Shown here in pieces: positions 53,286-63,493 of a DNA stretch of 64,000 nucleotides. The notes under the pieces were generated by a model. The model saw nothing but the letters and a program-made list of their open reading frames with translations, ran no database searches and was not told the origin of the DNA. Source of the DNA: Pseudocitrobacter faecalis (GTDB lineage Bacteria; Pseudomonadota; Gammaproteobacteria; Enterobacterales; Enterobacteriaceae); assembly GCA_003315335.1 (NCBI GenBank), contig QNRL01000011.1, positions 1 through 64,000 of the forward strand. Direction: 5' to 3'. A program made the translations under genes and the position numbers. Positions within the stretch are counted from its first letter, which is position 1. Each line of letters opens with the position of its first letter.

Positions 53286-54269
53286 CTAGGGGATCAGCAA
53301 GCTCGAACCCTGCGTCGCACGGCTCTCAAGTACCTCATGCGCATGCTTCGCATCCGTCAGCGCGAACTTCTGATTTTCCGCTACATCGACTTTAATCACT
53401 CCGCTGGCAATCAACGAGAACAACTCGTTACTCGCTTCCTGCAACTCCTCACGCGTTGTCACATAGCCATAAAGGGAAGGGCGGGTCACATACAGCGAAC
53501 CTTTCTGGTTGAGAATCCCCAGATTCACACCCGTTACCGGGCCGGATGAATTACCGAAACTCACCATCAACCCGCGACGTTGCAGACAATCCAGCGACGC
53601 TTCCCAGGTATCTTTTCCGACCGAGTCATACACCACGCGCACTTTCTTACCGCCGGTGATCTCCTTCAGACGTTCGACGATATTCTCATCGCGATAGTTA
53701 ATTACCTGCCATGCACCGGCCTCCAGCGCACGCTTGCCTTTTTCTGCGCTGCCGACGGTACCGATAAGCTTCGCGCCCAGCGCTTTCGCCCACTGGCAGG
53801 CAATCAGCCCTACACCGCCCGCAGCGGCATGGAACAGAAACGGCTCGTCCGGTTGAATTTCATAGGTTTTACGCAGCAGATAGAACACCGTTAATCCCTT
53901 CAGGAACGAGGCCGCCGCCTGCTCAAAGGAAATGGCATCCGGTAAAATCGCAACCTTATCTTCTGCCACGTTATGCACTGCGCTGTATGCACCGAGAGCA
54001 GATTGGGCGTAGACCACGCGATCGCCTGGTTTAACGTGCTTCACATCGCTGCCGACTTTACTCACCACGCCAGCCGCTTCAGTACCCAGGCTGCTGGGCA
54101 GCGACGGCGGCGGATAAAGCCCGCTGCGGATATAGGTATCGATATAGTTAATGCCGATAGCTTTGTTCTCGACCTGGACTTCATGACTGGCCGGATCGGC
54201 GGGAGTGAAATCTACGGCCTTGAGTACTTCGGGGCCGCCATGATTTTGAAATTCAATGCGCGTTGCCAT
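53286..54269 (-). CDS. qorA: NADPH quinone oxidoreductase
   Basis: A zeta-crystallin-type quinone reductase of 327 residues, as E. coli QorA. Medium-chain dehydrogenase fold with no zinc ligands; the NADPH loop is AAAGGVGLIACQWAK near 149-163, and GTEAAGVVSKVG is near 63-74. Cytosolic. Single gene ending at a strong terminator; in E. coli it directly precedes dnaB divergently, but here small accessory sequence intervenes. Confidence 0.96.
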   Translation of the reverse strand: MATRIEFQNHGGPEVLKAVDFTPADPASHEVQVENKAIGINYIDTYIRSGLYPPPSLPSSLGTEAAGVVSKVGSDVKHVKPGDRVVYAQSALGAYSAVHNVAEDKVAILPDAISFEQAAASFLKGLTVFYLLRKTYEIQPDEPFLFHAAAGGVGLIACQWAKALGAKLIGTVGSAEKGKRALEAGAWQVINYRDENIVERLKEITGGKKVRVVYDSVGKDTWEASLDCLQRRGLMVSFGNSSGPVTGVNLGILNQKGSLYVTRPSLYGYVTTREELQEASNELFSLIASGVIKVDVAENQKFALTDAKHAHEVLESRATQGSSLLIP

Positions 54270-54339
54270 TAAGACTCCTTGATTGAGCGAGAGATCTTTT
54301 AAGCCTAACAGGAGTCTCGCAACGCGCGAGTATTTTTAC

Positions 54340-54864
54340 TCAGAGAGAACGGTTTACTTCTATAGATGTTATAAATTCGATTATAGGGTTATGATGCGAT
54401 CCCTTTTCAAAGTCGATAACGACAAGTGCACGGTTTCCATCAGGGCAAAGGGCAATGTGCTGATAGTTTTTTGATTCCGCAAAAAAGTATGTCTTTATGG
54501 AACAGGTGAATGCGCCAGCCGCTACGTTAGATTGCTGAGAATCGAGTAAATTCTCGTCAGTAACCTTCTCAAAAATCTGTTCAATATCATCGGGAGTCAG
54601 CTCTTGCCCAAAGTCCTGAGTTCTGGCAGCAAAAATCTGCTTGTTACGGCGGCTTACGAAAACGTCCATTCCATTAAGTACAGCGTACTTTTTATCGTTG
54701 ATTGTGACTTTTTTAAAATCTTCAGGGATATTCAAGGTATATCGACCATGATCTATTTGCACCTTGAATGGTTCTTCCCTGGATGGAAATATTACGCGCC
54801 AAATGATAATTGCAATTATGAGTATAAAAATACGCAGAGCATTCCCTATCGTTAGAAACTGCAT
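54340..54864 (-). CDS. Hypothetical membrane-anchored protein
   Basis: Not recognised. A 174-residue protein with one N-terminal transmembrane helix (about 8-26, NALRIFILIIAIIIWRVIF) and a soluble domain that is probably periplasmic or cytosolic, mostly charged and beta-rich. A C-terminal segment HIALCPDGNRALVVIDFEKG resembles the adjacent fragment at 54942-55020. The start at 54864 is chosen because AAGGA is correctly spaced for it and too close for the ATG at 54870. AT-rich against qorA and dnaB, so probably accessory. Confidence 0.72.
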   Translation of the reverse strand: MQFLTIGNALRIFILIIAIIIWRVIFPSREEPFKVQIDHGRYTLNIPEDFKKVTINDKKYAVLNGMDVFVSRRNKQIFAARTQDFGQELTPDDIEQIFEKVTDENLLDSQQSNVAAGAFTCSIKTYFFAESKNYQHIALCPDGNRALVVIDFEKGSHHNPIIEFITSIEVNRSL

Positions 54865-54941
54865 AATCATTCCTTTATGGGTTATATATTTTGTTTATAT
54901 ATGTTGATATTGAATTGATATAATATATAGCTGGTTGAAAG

Positions 54942-55019
54942 CTATATATTTAAAATATACTGATCAAAATCAACGAGCGCAATTATGCCTTGTGGGCAGA
55001 CAACGGCTGGCTCAAACCC
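54942..55019 (-). pseudogene. Possible C-terminal fragment of a paralogue of the neighbouring gene
   Basis: The frame ends in FEPAVVCPQGIIALVDFDQY, which can be aligned with ALCPDGNRALVVIDFEKG of the complete gene at 54340-54864: the pattern CPxGxxALV with a following acidic-Phe pair is shared. Only this tail is present; the upstream part runs into the dnaB promoter and shows no similarity. It may be the remnant of a tandem duplication. The match is short, so confidence is low. Confidence 0.4.
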
Positions 55020-55040
55020 TTCGCCATACGTGGATAGCGC

Positions 55041-55069
55041 TTTAGCCATGGTAGCTTTGTCGCTATACT
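55041..55069 (+). promoter_or_regulatory. Candidate dnaB promoter
   Basis: TTTAGC (55041-55046) and TATACT (55064-55069), 17 bases apart, lie 35 bases before dnaB. The -10 is good, the -35 poor. Confidence 0.5.
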
Positions 55070-55104
55070 TGTCCTCTCTTTCTATCTCGGTAACTCCATT
55101 CACT

Positions 55105-56520
55105 ATGGCAGCAAATAAACCCTTCAACAAACAACAGACTGAAGCTCGTGAGCGTGACCCTCAGGTCGCCGGGCTGAAAGTGCCGCCGCACTCGATTGAA
55201 GCGGAACAGTCGGTGTTGGGCGGTTTGATGCTGGATAACGAACGCTGGGACGACGTTGCCGAGCGTGTCGTATCTGATGATTTTTATACCCGTCCGCACC
55301 GCCATATCTTTACCGAAATGGGGCGCTTACAGGAAACAGGCAGCCCGATCGACCTGATTACGCTCGCGGAATCGCTGGAGCGTCAGGGGCAGCTTGATAG
55401 CGTGGGCGGTTTTGCTTACCTGGCAGAACTGTCAAAAAATACGCCAAGTGCGGCGAACATTAGCGCTTATGCTGATATCGTCCGCGAACGCGCCGTTGTC
55501 CGTGAAATGATCTCGGTAGCGAATGAGATCGCCGAGGCCGGGTTTGATCCTCAGGGGCGTACCAGCGAAGATTTGTTGGATCTCGCGGAATCCCGCGTCT
55601 TTAAAATCGCGGAAAGCCGCGCCAATAAAGATGAAGGCCCGAAAAATATCGCCGATGTGCTGGACGCCACCGTCGCGCGTATCGAGCAACTTTTCCAGCA
55701 GCCGCACGATGGTGTAACCGGCGTAAACACCGGCTATGACGATCTCAATAAGAAAACCGCGGGCTTGCAGCCATCAGATTTGATTATCGTCGCCGCGCGT
55801 CCGTCGATGGGTAAAACGACATTTGCAATGAACCTCGTCGAAAATGCGGCGATGTTGCAGGATAAACCGGTATTAATCTTCTCGCTGGAGATGCCATCGG
55901 AACAGATTATGATGCGTTCTCTGGCGTCGTTGTCGCGCGTCGATCAGACCAAAATCCGTACCGGTCAATTGGATGATGAAGATTGGGCGCGTATTTCCGG
56001 CACGATGGGCATTCTGCTTGAGAAGCGTAACATCTACATCGATGACTCCTCCGGCCTGACGCCGACAGAAGTGCGCTCTCGTGCGCGACGTATTGCTCGT
56101 GAGCATGGCGGTATCGGCCTTATCATGATCGACTACCTTCAATTGATGCGTGTGCCGTCGCTTTCGGACAACCGTACACTGGAAATCGCGGAAATCTCCC
56201 GCTCGCTCAAAGCGTTAGCGAAAGAATTACATGTGCCAGTGGTGGCGCTGTCGCAGCTTAACCGCTCACTGGAACAACGTGCCGATAAGCGCCCGGTCAA
56301 CTCCGACCTGCGTGAATCTGGCTCAATCGAACAGGATGCCGACTTAATCATGTTTATCTACCGTGATGAGGTTTATCACGAAAACAGTGACTTAAAAGGC
56401 ATTGCCGAGATTATTATCGGTAAGCAGCGTAACGGCCCGATCGGTACCGTACGCCTTACCTTTAACGGTCAATGGTCGCGTTTCGATAACTACGCGGGCC
56501 CGCAGTACGACGACGAATAA
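55105..56520 (+). CDS. dnaB: Replicative DNA helicase DnaB
   Basis: Hexameric helicase that unwinds DNA at the replication fork and recruits primase. 471 residues as in E. coli: N-terminal primase-interaction domain about 30-170, then the RecA-like motor with Walker [11 protein letters not shown] near 230-239, Walker [11 protein letters not shown] near 338-347, and the QRNGPIGTV motif near 441-449. ATG 55105 gives the known N-terminus [11 protein letters not shown]; the 40 extra in-frame residues upstream cover the promoter. No intein. alr follows after 47 bases. Confidence 0.98.
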   Translation: MAANKPFNKQQTEARERDPQVAGLKVPPHSIEAEQSVLGGLMLDNERWDDVAERVVSDDFYTRPHRHIFTEMGRLQETGSPIDLITLAESLERQGQLDSVGGFAYLAELSKNTPSAANISAYADIVRERAVVREMISVANEIAEAGFDPQGRTSEDLLDLAESRVFKIAESRANKDEGPKNIADVLDATVARIEQLFQQPHDGVTGVNTGYDDLNKKTAGLQPSDLIIVAARPSMGKTTFAMNLVENAAMLQDKPVLIFSLEMPSEQIMMRSLASLSRVDQTKIRTGQLDDEDWARISGTMGILLEKRNIYIDDSSGLTPTEVRSRARRIAREHGGIGLIMIDYLQLMRVPSLSDNRTLEIAEISRSLKALAKELHVPVVALSQLNRSLEQRADKRPVNSDLRESGSIEQDADLIMFIYRDEVYHENSDLKGIAEIIIGKQRNGPIGTVRLTFNGQWSRFDNYAGPQYDDE

Positions 56521-56567
56521 CAATATTGATTCAGGTAACTCAAGCAAACACTTTTCAAGGAACACAA

Positions 56568-57647
56568 ATGCAAGCGGCAACTGTAGTGATTAACCGCCGC
56601 GCTCTGCGACACAATCTGCAACGTCTGCGTGAACTGGCGCCTGCCAGCAAACTGGTTGCGGTGGTGAAAGCGAACGCCTACGGACACGGTCTTCTGGAGA
56701 CCGCGCGAACGCTCCCCGATGCCGACGCCTTTGGCGTCGCACGTCTGGAAGAGGCCCTGCGGTTGCGCGAGGGCGGCATTACCCAGCCCATCTTACTGCT
56801 GGAAGGCTTTTTCAACGCCACCGATCTACCGGTTATCGCTGAACAGCAGCTTCATACCGCCGTGCATAACATGGAACAGCTGGAAGCGCTGGAAACTGCG
56901 CAGCTCAGCCGTCCGGTGACGGTATGGATGAAACTGGATACGGGTATGCACCGTCTCGGCGTGCGTCCGGAAGCGGCGGACGCGTTTTATCAACGTCTGA
57001 GCCAGTGTAAAAATGTCAGCCAGCCGGTCAACATCGTCAGCCACTTTGCGCGTGCCGATGAACCCGAGTGCGGCGCGACGGAAAAACAGCTCGATATCTT
57101 CAATACTTTCTGTGAAGGCAAGCCGGGGAAACGCTCTATCGCAGCGTCTGGCGGCATTTTGCTGTGGCCGCAGTCGCATTTCGACTGGGCGCGTCCAGGC
57201 ATCATTCTCTACGGCGTATCGCCGCTGGAACAAAAGCCCTGGGGGCCGGATTTCGGTTTCCAGCCGGTGATGTCGTTGACCTCCAGCCTGATTGCCGTGC
57301 GCGAGCATAAAGCGGGTGAGCCGGTCGGCTACGGCGGTACCTGGGTCAGCGAGCGCGATACGCGCCTGGGCGTGGTGGCGATGGGCTACGGCGATGGTTA
57401 CCCACGCGCTGCGCCGTCCGGCACCCCGGTGCTGGTTAATGGCCGTGAAGTGCCGATTGTTGGGCGCGTGGCGATGGATATGATCTGCGTTGACCTGGGG
57501 CCAGAAGCGCAGGATAAAGCGGGCGACCCGGTGGTGATGTGGGGCGAAGGACTCCCCGTTGAACGCATCGCTGAAATCACAAAAGTGAGTGCTTACGAAC
57601 TTATTACACGTCTGACGTCACGCGTGGCGATGAAGTACATCGACTGA
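56568..57647 (+). CDS. alr: Alanine racemase (biosynthetic)
   Basis: PLP enzyme making D-alanine for peptidoglycan. 359 residues as in E. coli. The PLP Lys34 is in [10 protein letters not shown], and the second catalytic Tyr is in [11 protein letters not shown] near 250-260. ATG 56568 follows AAGG; the ATG at 56526 would add 14 residues with no ribosome site. Downstream of dnaB on the same strand. Confidence 0.98.
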   Translation: MQAATVVINRRALRHNLQRLRELAPASKLVAVVKANAYGHGLLETARTLPDADAFGVARLEEALRLREGGITQPILLLEGFFNATDLPVIAEQQLHTAVHNMEQLEALETAQLSRPVTVWMKLDTGMHRLGVRPEAADAFYQRLSQCKNVSQPVNIVSHFARADEPECGATEKQLDIFNTFCEGKPGKRSIAASGGILLWPQSHFDWARPGIILYGVSPLEQKPWGPDFGFQPVMSLTSSLIAVREHKAGEPVGYGGTWVSERDTRLGVVAMGYGDGYPRAAPSGTPVLVNGREVPIVGRVAMDMICVDLGPEAQDKAGDPVVMWGEGLPVERIAEITKVSAYELITRLTSRVAMKYID

Positions 57648-57654
57648 TTTTGTG

Positions 57655-57740
57655 GTGCCGGATGCGCTGACGCTTATCCGGCCTACAAATCGTGCTTTCA
57701 CCCAGGACGGATAAGACGCAAGTCGCATCCGACAATGTTC
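57655..57740. repeat. REP units between alr and tyrB
   Basis: A clear unit at 57655-57688 (TGCCGGATGCGCTGACGC with TTATCCGGCCTAC) and a diverged one at about 57705-57736 (GACGGATAAGACGC with GTCGCATCCGACA). Confidence 0.8.
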
Positions 57741-57821
57741 CTGACAACATCCTCTCGATCTTCTTCCGCTTCCGGTTTATTGTGTTATTACCTGCCTTCT
57801 GTAAACCTGGAGAACCACCTC

Positions 57822-59015
57822 GTGTTTCAAAAAGTTGACGCCTACGCTGGCGACCCCATTCTCTCGCTGATGGAGCGTTTCAAAGAGGATCCGCGCAGCG
57901 ACAAAGTGAACCTGAGTATCGGCCTGTACTATAACGAAGAGGGCATCATTCCCCAGCTTCAGGCCGTTGCTGAGGCCGAAAAGCGCCTTGCTGCTGAACC
58001 GCATAGCGCCTCGCTTTACCTGCCGATGGAAGGGCTGAATAGCTACCGTCAGGCCATTGCGCCGCTGCTGTTTGGTGCTGACCACCCGGTGCTGGCGCAG
58101 AAACGCGTCGCCACCATTCAGACACTGGGCGGTTCCGGAGCGCTGAAAGTGGGTGCAGATTTCCTCAAACGCTACTTCCCAAATTCCGGCGTCTGGGTCA
58201 GCGATCCGACCTGGGAAAACCACGTCGCCATCTTTGAAGGCGCGGGTTTTACCGTCAAAACGTATCCATGGTTTGACCCTGAGACCAACGGCGTGCGTTT
58301 TGACGCGTTGCTGGAAACCCTTAATGCGCTGCCTGCACAAAGCATCGTGCTGCTGCATCCGTGCTGCCACAACCCAACCGGCGCTGACCTGACTAACAGC
58401 CAGTGGGATGCGGTGACGGAAGTGCTGAAGGCGCGCAACCTGATCCCGTTCCTTGATATCGCCTATCAGGGCTTTGGCGGCGGCATGGAGCAGGATGCGT
58501 ATGCCATCCGTACGATTGCAGCGGCGGGCTTGCCAGTGCTGGTGAGCAACTCATTTTCAAAAATTTTCTCGTTGTATGGTGAGCGTATCGGCGGCTTGTC
58601 CGTGGTCTGTGAAGATGCGGACGCCGCAGGACGTGTGCTGGGCCAGTTGAAAGCGACGGTACGCCGCAACTACTCCAGCCCGCCGACAACCGGCGCACAG
58701 CTTGTCTCTACCGTGTTGAATGACGACGCGCTGAAAGCCTCGTGGCTTGCGGAGGTAGAGGCTATGCGCACACGTATTCTGGATATGCGCCAGACGTTGG
58801 TGAACGTACTGAAAGAGGCGATGCCGCAGGGGAATTTTGATTACCTTCTTAAGCAACGCGGTATGTTCAGCTATACCGGCCTGAGCGCTGCGCAGGTTGA
58901 TCGTCTGCGTGACGAGTTCGGCGTCTATCTGATCGCCAGCGGGCGTATGTGCGTTGCCGGGCTAAACTCCCGTAACGTGCACCGCGTTGCGCAGGCATTT
59001 GCGGCAGTAATGTAA
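57822..59015 (+). CDS. tyrB: Aromatic-amino-acid aminotransferase
   Basis: TyrB makes tyrosine, phenylalanine and leucine from their 2-oxo acids with glutamate. 397 residues as in E. coli. The PLP lysine is in [17 protein letters not shown] near 240-256, and CCHNPTG near 190-196 holds the cofactor ring. GTG 57822 with GGAG at 57809-57812 is chosen. The E. coli gene is repressed by TyrR; I could not place TyrR boxes with confidence. Confidence 0.96.
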   Translation: MFQKVDAYAGDPILSLMERFKEDPRSDKVNLSIGLYYNEEGIIPQLQAVAEAEKRLAAEPHSASLYLPMEGLNSYRQAIAPLLFGADHPVLAQKRVATIQTLGGSGALKVGADFLKRYFPNSGVWVSDPTWENHVAIFEGAGFTVKTYPWFDPETNGVRFDALLETLNALPAQSIVLLHPCCHNPTGADLTNSQWDAVTEVLKARNLIPFLDIAYQGFGGGMEQDAYAIRTIAAAGLPVLVSNSFSKIFSLYGERIGGLSVVCEDADAAGRVLGQLKATVRRNYSSPPTTGAQLVSTVLNDDALKASWLAEVEAMRTRILDMRQTLVNVLKEAMPQGNFDYLLKQRGMFSYTGLSAAQVDRLRDEFGVYLIASGRMCVAGLNSRNVHRVAQAFAAVM

Positions 59016-59028
59016 GCAAGTGCTCACT

Positions 59029-59056
59029 CTTCGCGCGGCAACGCTGCTGCGCGAAG
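59029..59056 (+). terminator. Hairpin after tyrB
   Basis: CTTCGCGC pairs with GCGCGAAG around a loop that contains GCA/TGC pairs. There is no good T run, so termination is uncertain. Confidence 0.45.
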
Positions 59057-59090
59057 CGTCCCCTCTGTAAAAATGTGATCCCTTATCCTT

Positions 59091-59112
59091 TTTCCAGGAT
59101 AAATCCTGGAAA
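59091..59112. promoter_or_regulatory. Perfect 22-bp dyad upstream of aphA
   Basis: TTTCCAGGAT is followed after AA by its exact reverse complement. The two-base centre is too short for an RNA hairpin loop, so a DNA operator for a dimeric regulator is more likely. TGTGATC at 59074-59080, a CRP half-site, is just upstream. The regulator is unknown. Confidence 0.5.
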
Positions 59113-59210
59113 ATCCTTTCCTTCACTCCCTGTAACCGTTAAGGTCTTTCTAATTTTTTGAAGCATCACTCACTTTAAAACAAAAACAAGACGACGATTT
59201 AGGGAAAACT

Positions 59211-59924
59211 ATGCGCAAGATCACACAGGCGCTGAGCGCCGTTTGTTTGTTGTTCGCGTTAAATAACACGGTTACCGCTCACGCTTCATCACCTTCTCCG
59301 CTTTATCCGGGTACGGATGTCGCTAAACTGGCCGAACAGGCTCCCATCCACTGGGTATCAGTGGCGCAAATTGAAAACAGTCTGATGAATCATCCACAGA
59401 TGGCGGTGGGTTTTGATATCGATGATACGGTGCTGTTTTCCAGCCCCGGCTTCTGGCGCGGGCAGAAAACCTGGTCTCCGGGCAGCCAAGAGTATCTGAA
59501 GAATCCGGCGTTCTGGGAAAAAATGAACAATGGCTGGGATGAGTTCAGCATTCCAAAAGAAGTGGCGCGTTCACTGATTGCGATGCACGTGAAGCGCGGC
59601 GACAGCATCTATTTCATTACCGGGCGTAGCGAAACCAAAACGGAAACGGTCTCCAAAACGTTGCAGGACTATTTCCTGATCCCGGCGACCAGCATGAATC
59701 CGGTCATTTTCGCCGGTGATAAACCGGGCCAGAACACTAAAACGCAGTGGCTGAAAGAGAAGGGCGTAAAGGTCTTCTACGGCGATTCGGATAACGATAT
59801 CTCGGCAGCGCGTGAAGCGGGTGCGCGCGGTATCCGCGTGTTGCGCGCCTCAAACTCCACCTATCGACCGCTGCCGCAGGCGGGTAAGTACAACGAAGAA
59901 GTGATTGTTAATTCCGAGTACTAA
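59211..59924 (+). CDS. aphA: Class B acid phosphatase AphA
   Basis: Periplasmic phosphatase and phosphotransferase acting on organic phosphate esters, 237 residues as in E. coli. Signal peptide about 1-25 (ending VTAHASS). DDDD-superfamily motifs: [15 protein letters not shown] near 68-82 with the nucleophilic Asp, [10 protein letters not shown], and [13 protein letters not shown] near 190-202. Metal-dependent homotetramer. ATG is preceded by TAGGGAAAACT. Ends at a long hairpin. Confidence 0.97.
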   Translation: MRKITQALSAVCLLFALNNTVTAHASSPSPLYPGTDVAKLAEQAPIHWVSVAQIENSLMNHPQMAVGFDIDDTVLFSSPGFWRGQKTWSPGSQEYLKNPAFWEKMNNGWDEFSIPKEVARSLIAMHVKRGDSIYFITGRSETKTETVSKTLQDYFLIPATSMNPVIFAGDKPGQNTKTQWLKEKGVKVFYGDSDNDISAAREAGARGIRVLRASNSTYRPLPQAGKYNEEVIVNSEY

Positions 59925-59966
59925 ACGCCCAGCAGATAAATGATGCTTTTTTAGTCAAAAAACAGT

Positions 59967-59999
59967 CGCCGGAAGGTTTCACCTTTCGGCGTCTTGTTG
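59967..59999 (+). terminator. Terminator after aphA
   Basis: An 11-bp stem (CGCCGGAAGGT with ACCTTTCGGCG, one G-T pair) around TTC, with a weak TCTTGTT tail. Confidence 0.65.
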
Positions 60000-60055
60000 C
60001 ACACTGAGGTGATGACGTTTGGCACACCGTGGCTCGTGAGACTAAGAGGTATAAT

Positions 60056-60409
60056 ATGACCAGTTCGGATCTTTTGGTGTACTGCATGGCGAAGAGTGGC
60101 GCAGAACAAAGCGTGCACAGCGACTGGAAAGCGACGCAGATTAAGGTTGCGGATGTGCTTTTCGCGATGGTTAAAGAGGTGGAGGAGCGCCCGGCAGTGT
60201 CGTTGAAAACCAGCCCGGAGCTGGCAGAACTGCTGCGTCAGCAGCACAGCGATGTGCGCCCCAGCCGTCATCTTAATAAAGCACACTGGAGCACGGTTTA
60301 CCTCGACGGCACGTTGCCGGATTCGCAAATTTACTATCTGGTGGATGCCTCGTATCAGCAGGCAATCACGCTGCTGCCGGAACAAACCCGGCAGCAGCTA
60401 GCGAAATGA
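60056..60409 (+). CDS. yjbR: MmcQ/YjbR-like protein
   Basis: A 117-residue cytosolic protein matching E. coli YjbR, a CyaY-like fold with DNA-binding character and no assigned role. Conserved block SPELAELLRQQHSDVRPSRHLNKAHWSTV near 53-81. ATG 60056 follows AAGAGGTATAAT; the upstream in-frame ATG adds nine unrelated residues. In E. coli yjbQ lies between aphA and yjbR; here the 131-base gap has no room for it. Convergent with uvrA by direct contact. Confidence 0.93.
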   Translation: MTSSDLLVYCMAKSGAEQSVHSDWKATQIKVADVLFAMVKEVEERPAVSLKTSPELAELLRQQHSDVRPSRHLNKAHWSTVYLDGTLPDSQIYYLVDASYQQAITLLPEQTRQQLAK

Positions 60410-63235
60410 CTACTTCAGCATCGGTTTAAGGAAGCGGGCCGTATGTGAGGCTTCACATTCGGCGACGGTTTCCGGTGTGCCAGAGACGAGTATTTCCCCG
60501 CCGCCGCTACCGCCTTCCGGGCCGAGGTCAACAATCCAGTCGGCGGTTTTGATCACATCAAGGTTGTGCTCAATCACCACGATGGTGTTGCCCTGGTCGC
60601 GCAACTGGTGCAGGACTTCCAGCAGTTGCTGGATATCCGCGAAGTGCAGGCCGGTAGTCGGTTCATCAAGAATGTACAGGGTCTGCCCGGTGCCGCGTTT
60701 AGAGAGCTCACGCGCCAGTTTGACGCGCTGGGCTTCACCACCCGATAGCGTTGTCGCCGCCTGGCCGAGACGAATGTAGGTCAGGCCTACGTCCATCAGC
60801 GTTTGCAGCTTACGCGCCAGCGCCGGTACGGCATCAAAGAATTCACGTGCTTCTTCGATAGTCATATCCAGTACTTCGTGGATGGTTTTGCCTTTGTACT
60901 TAATCTCCAGCGTTTCGCGGTTATAGCGTTTTCCTTTGCACTGGTCGCACGGCACATAGATATCCGGCAGGAAGTGCATCTCAACTTTGATCACGCCATC
61001 GCCCTGACAGGCCTCACAGCGACCGCCGCGCACGTTAAAGCTGAAACGCCCAGGCGTATACCCGCGGGCGCGCGATTCCGGCACGCCCGCGAACAACTCA
61101 CGCACAGGCGTGAAGACACCGGTGTAAGTCGCCGGGTTAGAGCGCGGCGTACGGCCAATCGGGCTTTGGTCGATATCAATAACTTTGTCGAAATGCTCAA
61201 GCCCCTGAACGTCACGATACGGCGCCGGTTCGGCGATAGTCGCGCCGTTAAGCTGGCGCTGGGCGATTGGGAACAGCGTGTCGTTAATCAGCGTTGATTT
61301 CCCGGAGCCGGATACCCCGGTAATACAGGTGAACAGACCAACCGGCAGCGTCAGAGTGACATCTTTCAGGTTGTTACCGCGCGCACCGCTCAGCTTCAGG
61401 ACTTTTTCCGGATTGGCTGGTACGCGTTTTTTCGGCACGTCGATTTTACGTTTGCCACTCATGAACTGGCCGGTTAATGACTCCGGTACTGCCATAATAT
61501 CGTCCAGCGTTCCTTCCGCGACAACCTGACCGCCGTGCACACCCGCGCCAGGGCCGATGTCGATGACATGGTCGGCGGCGCGAATGGCGTCTTCGTCGTG
61601 TTCGACCACGATCACCGTGTTACCGAGGTTACGCAGGTGAATCAATGTGCCAAGCAAACGTTCGTTATCACGCTGGTGCAGGCCGATGGACGGCTCATCC
61701 AGCACGTACATCACGCCAACCAGCCCGGCACCAATCTGGCTCGCCAGACGGATACGCTGGGCTTCACCGCCGGAAAGCGTTTCCGCCGAGCGGGAGAGCG
61801 TCAGGTAGTTCAGGCCAACGTTCACCAGGAATTTCAGGCGATCGCCAATCTCTTTCAGCACTTTTTCGGCGATTTTGGCGCGCTGGCCGGAAAGTTTCAG
61901 GTTGTTGAAGAAGTCCATCGCATGGCCGATGCTCATGTCGGAGATGGTCGGCAGCGGGGTATTTTCAACATACACGTGACGCGCTTCGCGACGCAGACGC
62001 GTACCTTCACAGCTGGCGCACGGACGATTGCTGATAAATTTCGCCAGCTCTTCGCGCACCGCGCTGGATTCCGTCTCTTTATAACGGCGCTCCATGTTAT
62101 GCAGCACGCCTTCAAACGGATGGCGGCGCACGGAGGTATCGCCGCGATCGTTCATGTATTTGAATTCGATGGATTCTTTACCGGAACCGTACAGCACCAC
62201 TTTCTGCACTGACGCGTTCAGGCTGCCCCACGGCGCTTCAACGTCGAAATCATAGTGCTCCGCCAGTGAGCGCAGCATCTGGAAATAGTAGAAGTTACGG
62301 CGATCCCAACCGCGAATCGCGCCACCCGCCAGCGACAGCTCCGGGTTCTGGATGATGCGATCCGGATCGAAATATTGCTGTACGCCCAGGCCGTCACAGG
62401 TTGGGCACGCGCCCGCCGGGTTGTTGAACGAGAACAGACGCGGTTCCAGCTCGCTCATGCTGTAGCCGCAAATCGGGCAGGCGAAGTTGGCGGAGAAGAG
62501 CAGTTCGTCCGCTTTCGGGTCATCCATATCGGAGACGATCGCCGTGCCGCCGGAAAGCTCCAGTGCGGTTTCAAATGACTCGGCCAGACGCTGCGCCAGG
62601 TCTTCACGCACCTTGAAGCGGTCGATAACCACTTCAATGGTGTGTTTCTTTTGCAGTTCCAGCGTCGGCGGATCGGACAGGTCACACACTTCGCCATCAA
62701 TACGTGCGCGGATATAACCCTGGCTTGCCAGGTTTTCCAGCGTTTTGGTGTGCTCGCCTTTACGCTCTTTAATGATAGGCGCCAGCAGCATCAGGCGTTT
62801 GCCTTCCGGCTGTGTTAGCACGTTGTCGACCATCTGGCTCACGGTTTGCGCTGCCAGCGGCACGTCGTGATCGGGGCAGCGCGGCTCGCCTACGCGGGCA
62901 TACAGCAGACGCAGGTAGTCGTGAATTTCGGTAATGGTCCCGACCGTGGAACGCGGGTTGTGGGAGGTCGACTTCTGCTCAATAGAGATTGCAGGCGACA
63001 GCCCTTCAATATGATCGACATCCGGCTTCTCCATCAGCGACAGGAACTGGCGCGCATACGCAGAAAGCGATTCGACGTAGCGACGCTGCCCCTCGGCGTA
63101 AAGGGTGTCGAAAGCCAGTGAAGATTTGCCAGACCCCGACAGCCCGGTAACGACAATCAGTTTGTCGCGCGGGATGATGAGGTTGATATTTTTGAGATTG
63201 TGGGTGCGGGCGCCCCGAACTTCGATCTTATCCAT
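60410..63235 (-). CDS. uvrA: Excinuclease ABC subunit A
   Basis: UvrA finds bulky DNA lesions and loads UvrB. 941 residues (E. coli 940). Two ABC ATPase halves: Walker [10 protein letters not shown] near 31-39 and GVSGSGKST near 640-648, with signatures [12 protein letters not shown] and [12 protein letters not shown]. Zinc fingers: CPICGYS...CPTCDG near 253-280 and CEACQGDG...CDQCKGK near 740-765. Under the SOS box upstream. Divergent from ssb. Confidence 0.98.
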   Translation of the reverse strand: MDKIEVRGARTHNLKNINLIIPRDKLIVVTGLSGSGKSSLAFDTLYAEGQRRYVESLSAYARQFLSLMEKPDVDHIEGLSPAISIEQKSTSHNPRSTVGTITEIHDYLRLLYARVGEPRCPDHDVPLAAQTVSQMVDNVLTQPEGKRLMLLAPIIKERKGEHTKTLENLASQGYIRARIDGEVCDLSDPPTLELQKKHTIEVVIDRFKVREDLAQRLAESFETALELSGGTAIVSDMDDPKADELLFSANFACPICGYSMSELEPRLFSFNNPAGACPTCDGLGVQQYFDPDRIIQNPELSLAGGAIRGWDRRNFYYFQMLRSLAEHYDFDVEAPWGSLNASVQKVVLYGSGKESIEFKYMNDRGDTSVRRHPFEGVLHNMERRYKETESSAVREELAKFISNRPCASCEGTRLRREARHVYVENTPLPTISDMSIGHAMDFFNNLKLSGQRAKIAEKVLKEIGDRLKFLVNVGLNYLTLSRSAETLSGGEAQRIRLASQIGAGLVGVMYVLDEPSIGLHQRDNERLLGTLIHLRNLGNTVIVVEHDEDAIRAADHVIDIGPGAGVHGGQVVAEGTLDDIMAVPESLTGQFMSGKRKIDVPKKRVPANPEKVLKLSGARGNNLKDVTLTLPVGLFTCITGVSGSGKSTLINDTLFPIAQRQLNGATIAEPAPYRDVQGLEHFDKVIDIDQSPIGRTPRSNPATYTGVFTPVRELFAGVPESRARGYTPGRFSFNVRGGRCEACQGDGVIKVEMHFLPDIYVPCDQCKGKRYNRETLEIKYKGKTIHEVLDMTIEEAREFFDAVPALARKLQTLMDVGLTYIRLGQAATTLSGGEAQRVKLARELSKRGTGQTLYILDEPTTGLHFADIQQLLEVLHQLRDQGNTIVVIEHNLDVIKTADWIVDLGPEGGSGGGEILVSGTPETVAECEASHTARFLKPMLK

Positions 63236-63318
63236 TTACCTTTCCCGGTAGAGACTCGGCTTGCCAGATTTGTTTGAAGGACAAACGGCGGAAACGGCTA
63301 ATTATGACACAATTCACC

Positions 63319-63334
63319 CTGAATGAATATACAG
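63319..63334. promoter_or_regulatory. LexA box between uvrA and ssb
   Basis: CTGAATGAATATACAG fits CTG-N10-CAG and resembles the E. coli uvrA box. It can serve the divergent uvrA and ssb promoters; the remaining 258-base gap shows no gene. Confidence 0.93.
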
Positions 63335-63493
63335 TAGTGGAATGTGCATTCCATATAACAGTGTAAGATATTCAACGCCAATGAGTTTTATGGAATGGGC
63401 CTCGCATGCTATCAAAACACCGCTTTGTAATGCTACAATCGCGCGTTTACACTATTTATAACCGTATTCAGTAACGCATCAGGAGAGACAATC

